Made by a program: the position numbers and the translations under genes. Source: Bolinopsis microptera (taxonomy: Eukaryota; Ctenophora; Tentaculata; Lobata; Bolinopsidae). From it: DNA of 64,000 nucleotides. The DNA lies in assembly GCF_026151205.1 (NCBI RefSeq), contig NC_087084.1:8610394-8674393 (forward strand), written 5' to 3'. A model generated the notes under the pieces. That model worked only from the letters and a program-made list of their open reading frames with translations. It made no database searches and was not told the DNA's origin. Numbering within the stretch: the stretch's first letter is position 1; every line of letters starts with the position of its first letter. Positions 59,054 through 64,000 of this stretch are shown piece after piece.

Positions 59054-60040
59054 TTGCTCTATCCATAGCCCTTGCGCTTGCAGTAGCGCGCGCCCGCCTC
59101 TTGACTTGTGAAACAAGCGCGCCCGCAGCGGCGCGAAAGCACATGGTTAGGTGAAGCATATAGTACTGAGTACGTTGTAGGTTTACAACGTACCAGGACG
59201 CGCGCCGAGTTGGACTCGTCGACGGTCCTGTATATATATATATATGGAACAGATATTTTACGAGTATCACCCGTTAATGAGTTCGGCGCTTGTTCGCTGC
59301 TCGTGCTTTTTTCGCGCAAATTTTTAGTTATTTTCACTTAACTATTGTGGTTGCTCTAACCAGAGCCCTCGATCTCGCTTGCAGTAGCGCGCGTACGCGT
59401 AGGCACATGGCTATGTGAACTATTGTGGCATCGTAATCAGTAATCAGCTCACCGAGACGAACCTTTCAGCTCCTCTATTGTATTACCAATTACTACTATA
59501 CTAATCTTTTAAGATTTAAAGAAAAATGCTCCCCTGACGAGATATTTGAGAAAAACTGTCTCGCGGATCACGTGATATGACCGTATAAGGAAGTTAGTCT
59601 AATTTCTCGCTAGGGTTAGGGTTTCAGCATATGCTTTTGTTAAGGATTGGGTTAGGGTTAGTGGTTAGGGTTTCACCTAACCATGATGTGCTTTCGCACC
59701 ACTTCGGGCGCACAGCTAGGGGGGGGTCTGAAACCAGGTTTTCGATCAAATGCTGCCATTTGTAGTCAAACGTCGCCAACAGTTGCTCTCGTCCAATGAA
59801 ATCGCTGCATTTTTCAAGTTAGTATGCATAATTGAATTACATATATTCCTATGCGGAGCTTAGCTTACATAATGCAGCGATTTCATTCATGGACGAGAGC
59901 AACTTTTGGCAACGTTTGACTACACATGGCAGCGTTTGATCGAAAACCTGGTTTCAGCTCCCCCTGTGGGCGCGCTTGTTTCAGAAGTCAAGAAAGGCGG
60001 GCGCGCGCTACTGCAAGCGCAAGGGCTCTGGATAGAGCAA
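59054..60040. repeat. Foldback structure with ~100-bp GC-rich arms
   Basis: TTGCTCTATCCATAGCCC... (59054-59156) is complementary to 59671-60040 once the 254-bp insertion 59713-59966 is removed. Words include AGTAGCGCGCGCCCGCC and AAGCACATGGTTAGGTGAA. A third, partial copy of the arm lies at about 59350-59420. Non-coding. Confidence 0.75.
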
Positions 60041-60092
60041 GGTTAGGGTTGGTATCAGATTAGAGCAATAGAGGGTTAGGGTTTCGAATAGT
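59605..60092. repeat. Interstitial TTAGGG-like motifs
   Basis: GGTTAGGGTT-type words occur at about 59609-59672 and again at 60041-60090, on both sides of the inserted MITE. They match the metazoan telomere unit but number only a few. Confidence 0.6.
59713..59966. mobile_element. MITE, 254 bp, with ~95-bp terminal inverted repeats
   Basis: Begins CAGCTAGGGGGGGTCTGAAA and ends TTTCAGCTCCCCCTG. Arms CCAGGTTTTCGATCAAA ... GCTCTCGTCCAATGAAATCG and their complement meet around an AT-rich centre near 59830-59870. The flanks CGGGCGCA and TGGGCGCG agree at six of eight positions, a decayed 8-bp duplication. It interrupts the right arm of the larger foldback, so it came later. Confidence 0.82.
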
Positions 60093-60195
60093 CGTCCAGG
60101 ATCAGCTAGAGAACGTGTTGAAAAAGTCACGTGACAGTCGAGTGTAGAGTGATTAATCATCAGACAACAAATTCTGTGCCAACTCATGGCGCTAA

Positions 60196-60462
60196 TTCAT
60201 AATTACATAGACTTTACGCTAGCCTTACCATTCCTTAACCGGGATATTAATTATCTCAATCTACTCAACAAAATATTGTGACCATTTAATATCAAACTGG
60301 TGGGGCACCCCGTGACTCTGCTAGCTACCTTTACCAATCACGTGATTCCAAGGTATCATCATCATGATGCTGGATTCCGATTATAAACCAAAATCTACGA
60401 TAGAGTAGCATCAATGATCAACTGGTTTGTACGGAGTATCGGGTCACAATTTAACAGCGCAC
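60196..60462 (+). repeat. Diverged direct repeat, copy 1 (partner 63165-63411)
   Basis: The copies share CTCAATCTACTCAACAAAAT, CTGGTGGGGCACCCCGTGAC followed by TCTGCTAGCTACCTT, and ATAAACCAAAATCTACGATA, with indels between. The best-kept core contains a GGGGCACCCC palindrome. One copy on each side of the SPRYD7 3' exons. Nature unknown. Confidence 0.8.
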
Positions 60463-61713
60463 AACCTCAAGCCTTTGTTTAGTTTAGATTTTGACAACCC
60501 ACCGATAGAATGACAAATTAAAAGACGATTACTATGTACAATAGAATTGAATCAGAATGAAGCAAACGTTTCTGCGAACAAAAAAATAATTATTCTACTT
60601 TTCACCGTCATTGCATTCAATTTAAATCCAAATTAAGAAGTTGTGTTCTTAGTTTTGCAAAAGTATTGGCATTTTATTAGATTTTTATACTGAAATTGTC
60701 ACCTACTGTTAGACTTAAACTCCAACTTGATTTACAAATAATTAAATGGGATTTTCCGGGAATGAGAAATTAAATGAACGACCCTCTACTGTATGTTTCA
60801 CATCAAGAAATATTTATGGCGATTTCTAACAGCATTAGCTATAATACCTAGCAGCATCAACTACATTTTCTATATATAGCAGCTAGAAAACTTTTAAAAC
60901 GCCTTTCGTATAGGTCCCACTCCGAAGAATCAAAATTCTGAAAACAAAAATTACAATTAATAAATTAGCTTATCAATGATGGCTGACAGGTGATGAATTT
61001 ATCGAAAATTAATATCTCGTATGTCATATTCTAGATATTATGAGAAACGTCCAAAAATATCATTTAGAATTTACTACGTTGTCGGCGGAAACCATAAAAC
61101 CAAAACTAAGTTGCACTATCCGAATATTGTTGAATCAAAAGTAAGAGATCAGACTAAATTTGGTCGACAGAGGAAAGGTGGGGTTCGGGGAACAGGGAGG
61201 ATGATTCCATATTTGCATATTTGCATATTTGCATATTAAAGCAATCTGATTGAACATTGTCTCTGAATCTCTTGACCTTATTTATACATCTCTTCTATAT
61301 AACTTTATTTTCAATTTTAATAATAATTTTTAACACAACAGCGACATGAACTATTATTTAATGAAAGCACCTAACTCATACAATATGAATAACTAAATCT
61401 ACTCGAAATTCGAAATTTACACTTGACTCGTTTTAAATAAATCGTGATTAAGTAAGTTCAGTTGATAAAAGTAACCACTCACAGCAAATATAATATATAT
61501 TGTATAACATCGGTGTATCTATACTAAAACAAAATATGTACAGAATACAATTACACATAAATTTAAATTATATTAATTATTCGAATAGCAATTAATTCTG
61601 CGTTCCACAGCGCACATCTCCGACCATTTACCCCCGGTTATACAAACAAATCCCACAAATCTACTTTAAACTCCTCAGATTTAATTAGAACTACCCATCC
61701 TCATATATTTGGG
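60463..61713. other. No gene recognised
   Basis: AT-rich, non-coding by inspection, with a short ATTTGCAT repeat near 61208-61237. Confidence 0.45.
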
Positions 61714-61967
61714 TACTGGTGGAGAGGTGAACCATATTTGATTTGACACGTGACAGTGATTCCCCGTGTTGATCGGTCAAAGCTGTTCATAATTCATCAC
61801 GTGTCAGATATAACGCGATCACGTGTCAGAAATAACGCGGTCACGTGTCAGAATAACGCGATCACGTGTCAGAAATAACGCGATCACGTGTCAGAAATAA
61901 CGCGAGCACGTGTCAGAAATAACACGATCACGTGTCAGAAATAACATGGTTCACCTCCCCACTGGTA
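61714..61967. mobile_element. MITE with TA-flanked inverted ends and an internal CACGTG repeat array
   Basis: TACTGGTGGAGAGGTGAACC (61714) and, on the other strand, TACCAGTGGGGAGGTGAACC (61967 downward) are inverted ends with three differences. If TA is the target duplication it is a mariner-like MITE. Inside, about seven 21-22-bp units CGATCACGTGTCAGAAATAA run from about 61796 to 61942. The element lies 15 bases beyond the SPRYD7 stop codon. Confidence 0.8.
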
Positions 61968-61981
61968 TCAAGATCTGTTGA

Positions 61982-62982
61982 TTATAACATATCTTGTTCC
62001 TTCATGATACAGGAGTACCCTTGAGGAGGCTCGTAGTAAAACTTCTCGAAGTTAACGTCGATAATAGCGCCATCGTCAACTGAAGAATTATTATTATAAA
62101 ACAGGATCTTATCGACAAGAATGATTCATAAAAATACCTTAATGCGGTAAACTGTACCCTTGAAACAGATTTTCCCAACATCTGTTGCATGCAGCTATGT
62201 CTTTGATTTCGTTTAATTCATGCAAGTTATCTATGTGCAAATTTCTATGTTCATCGAAAATGTTTCAAGTCTCGAACGCAATAATCCGAAAAATGTATCA
62301 GTATATCAATTGATCAACTTTTAATGAGCACTCACCGTAAAAGCATGGATATACAAGTGTGGAGATTAACTTTTAATGAGCACTCACCGTAAAAGCATGG
62401 ATACACAAGTGTGTGGAGATTAACTTTTAATGAGCACTCACCGTAAAAGCATGGATACACAAGTGTGTGGAGACTTTTAATGAGCACTCACCGTAAAAGC
62501 ATGGATACACAAGTGTGTGGAGAATGAGCACTCACCGTAAAAGCATGGATACACAAGTGTGTGGAGAATGAGCACTCACCGTAAAAGCATGGATACACAA
62601 GTGTGTGAAGATTGGAGGCAACACAGCCGTCAGCCAGCTTCCCGTTAACGTAAAACTGTAGCTGCACGTGGTCGAATGTGACTCCCTGCCAAACATTAAG
62701 TTATTTTATTATCAAATGATTGATATGCCGCGGAGTGTGGGAAAGGAACAATCACAGTAAGTCGTGGCGCGTTAAATCGGGGTTTTATTTGTTGACAAAA
62801 ATAACAAAATCTGTAACTTACAATAATGTCTCCTTCAGAAGGAACTATAGAAAGAGTAGATATAGGTTCGTTGGCATGCCAACAGGTACCATCGTGTCTA
62901 AGCAGCCAACTGTTGGTACAGGACCCAAGAGGGGGTTTGTCCAGACACACGTCACGTGACGCTACGCCTACACCCCAAATAC
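61982..62982 (-). CDS. SPRYD7: SPRY domain protein, SPRYD7-like, last three exons
   Basis: Exons on the minus strand are 62982-62822, 62685-62580 and 62079-61982 (stop TAA at 61984-61982). Junctions are GT-AG and in frame: the first starts in phase 1 at an acceptor, so earlier exons exist but were not found before 64000. Text: IWGVGVASRDVCLDKPPLG, WLLRHDGTCWHANEP, PSEGDII joining GVTFDHVQLQFYVNG, TLVYPCFY joining VDDGAIIDVNFEKFYYEPPQ, and the end MKEQDML. The order matches the C-terminal half of vertebrate SPRYD7 (CLLD6), a small protein made almost entirely of a SPRY beta-sandwich. Its role is little known. The second exon's donor has been multiplied by tandem duplication, and a LINE tail sits just before the last exon. 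Confidence 0.9.
62086..62255 (-). mobile_element. Truncated LINE 3' end (same family as 28173-28878)
   Basis: On the minus strand it carries the coding end and 3' tail seen at 28725-28878, finishing in ATAATAATAA. The tail finishes 7 bases before the SPRYD7 acceptor at 62080/62079, in the gene's own direction. Confidence 0.88.
62300..62612. repeat. 44-54-bp tandem repeat that includes an exon end and its splice donor
   Basis: Six copies of CTCACCGTAAAAGCATGGAT...; the exon-boundary base falls at 62336, 62388, 62442, 62492, 62536 and 62580. Each copy holds the last ~30 bases of the SPRYD7 exon and the donor TTTTACG/GTGAGT on the minus strand. The copy at 62580 is continuous with the rest of the exon. 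Confidence 0.92.
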
Positions 62983-63164
62983 CTGTGGATATATTCGGTT
63001 ATCTTTAACGGTATTTTTAGATCATATACCCCAGATACCTGCTGAAATATCAAATAATCAGATGTGATGTTCAATTCATTCCTTGTTCAATAACAAATTA
63101 TCTCATACGGGAGGAAATTTTGGAATTCGTTAAATCCTTAAATTATAATATTGTTTCGATCATA

Positions 63165-63411
63165 GTTTACATCACTGCCTACGCTAGCCTCACCAGTCAC
63201 CATTTCTTAACCGGGGTATTTCTCAATCTACTCAACAAAATATTGTTACCATTATATCATACTGGTGGGGCACCCCGTGACTCTGCTAGCTACCTTCACT
63301 GATCACGTGACAATGAGGTATTATCATGATGCTGGATTATAAACCAAAATCTACGATAGAGTAGCATCAATTGGTTTGTACGGAGTATCGTGTCAAAATT
63401 TAATAATCATT
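63165..63411 (+). repeat. Diverged direct repeat, copy 2 (partner 60196-60462)
   Basis: See 60196-60462. This copy lies in the upstream side of the SPRYD7 fragment. Confidence 0.8.
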
Positions 63412-63533
63412 TCTGTAAAAACCTCAATCCTTTGCTTACTGTTTCTTGGCTCGTGATATTCTCGGTATAATGTGTTTGAGTGTTTCTCCCAAGCTCGGGC
63501 AGTTATTGAATTAATGTTACTTTCAGTGAGTAA

Positions 63534-63604
63534 CAAACGTTAACAAACGTTAACAAACGTTAACAAACGTTAACGAACGTTAACGAACGTTAACAAACGT
63601 TAAC
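63534..63604. repeat. 10-bp tandem repeat (GTTAACAAAC)n
   Basis: Seven copies, two with G for A in the ACAA part. Confidence 0.93.
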
Positions 63605-64000
63605 AATATTGTCATAAGACTTAGAAGCTATAGTTTATCTATAGATTTTGTACTCTCGTTTTAAGGTCGTTTTTTGTATCAAATTTAGTTGTCAACAGTC
63701 AATCGTAGAGTCTTAATATAGAATTAGAAGCGGAACACATATCAGACTAAACAAGGTGTGGCATACCGTTTAGTTAGAGTATTATTTACTGTACAGGTAT
63801 ATGTGAAGAAATGTTTTCCAAATTTACTACAATATTTGTTGATGATAATTTTCATTATTAGAAATAGCTAGTTTGAAATAACGCGTTTCGATGGAGACAT
63901 CATCTGTTCTAACGGGAATGCTTTGCATCTTAATCTGTGGCAAAATGCTCAATGCTGGTATGTATAATGTAATTAACAAATAGAGTACATATTTTGTTAG
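63605..64000. other. No gene recognised at the right edge
   Basis: AT-rich. The missing first exons of the SPRYD7-like gene would be expected to the right; none was recognised here. Confidence 0.4.

Overview
The window is nuclear DNA from a metazoan, most likely an AT-rich invertebrate with a transposon-loaded genome. Genes are split by GT-AG introns, telomere-type TTAGGG motifs occur, microsatellites are very long, and the host gene families (TRPM channel, GALNT glycosyltransferase, SPRYD7-like protein, rhodopsin-type GPCR, MFS transporter) are animal ones. A cnidarian-like or other early-branching animal would fit, but the sequence does not settle the species.

Host genes, left to right. 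(1) Two copies of a 12-TM MFS-type transporter on the + strand (1705-3313 and 16963-18947), made by a segmental duplication of about 1.9 kb. The second copy keeps upstream exons that the first has lost at the duplication breakpoint. (2) The N-terminal part of a TRPM cation channel on the - strand (33239 down to 19933), eight exons that join in frame to give the MHR homology region. Its introns hold most of the simple-sequence DNA of the window. The channel domain is not visible. (3) A single-exon polypeptide N-acetylgalactosaminyltransferase on + (36343-38136). (4) A single-exon 7TM receptor on + (48952-49974). (5) The 3' three exons of a SPRYD7-like gene on - (62982 down to 61982).

Mobile DNA. 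Two complete, unrelated LTR elements have near-identical LTRs and 4-bp target duplications, yet both lack reverse transcriptase and integrase catalytic domains: a gag-protease element on - (8930-16657) and an element on + (39410-48871) that keeps gag, an integrase tail, a decayed env-like region and two extra reading frames, one with an F-box. A nearly intact restriction-endonuclease-type (HERO/R2-like) LINE lies on - (53312-57669), preceded by a second copy of its own 3' end. Truncated LINE pieces lie at 1-1611, 4310-4923, 6460-7420, 28173-28878, 50630-52440 and 62086-62255. MITEs with target duplications lie at 7467-7860, 34376-34774, 59713-59966 and 61714-61967, and foldbacks at 24574-24712, 58207-58922 and 59054-60040.

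The most unusual signals are the pol-less LTR element carrying an F-box frame, and a recurrent pattern in which tandem repeats or a LINE tail begin exactly at, or within a few bases of, host splice sites (TRPM exons at 21279-21379, 20588-20706 and 23440-23534; SPRYD7 exons at 62580-62685 and 61982-62079).
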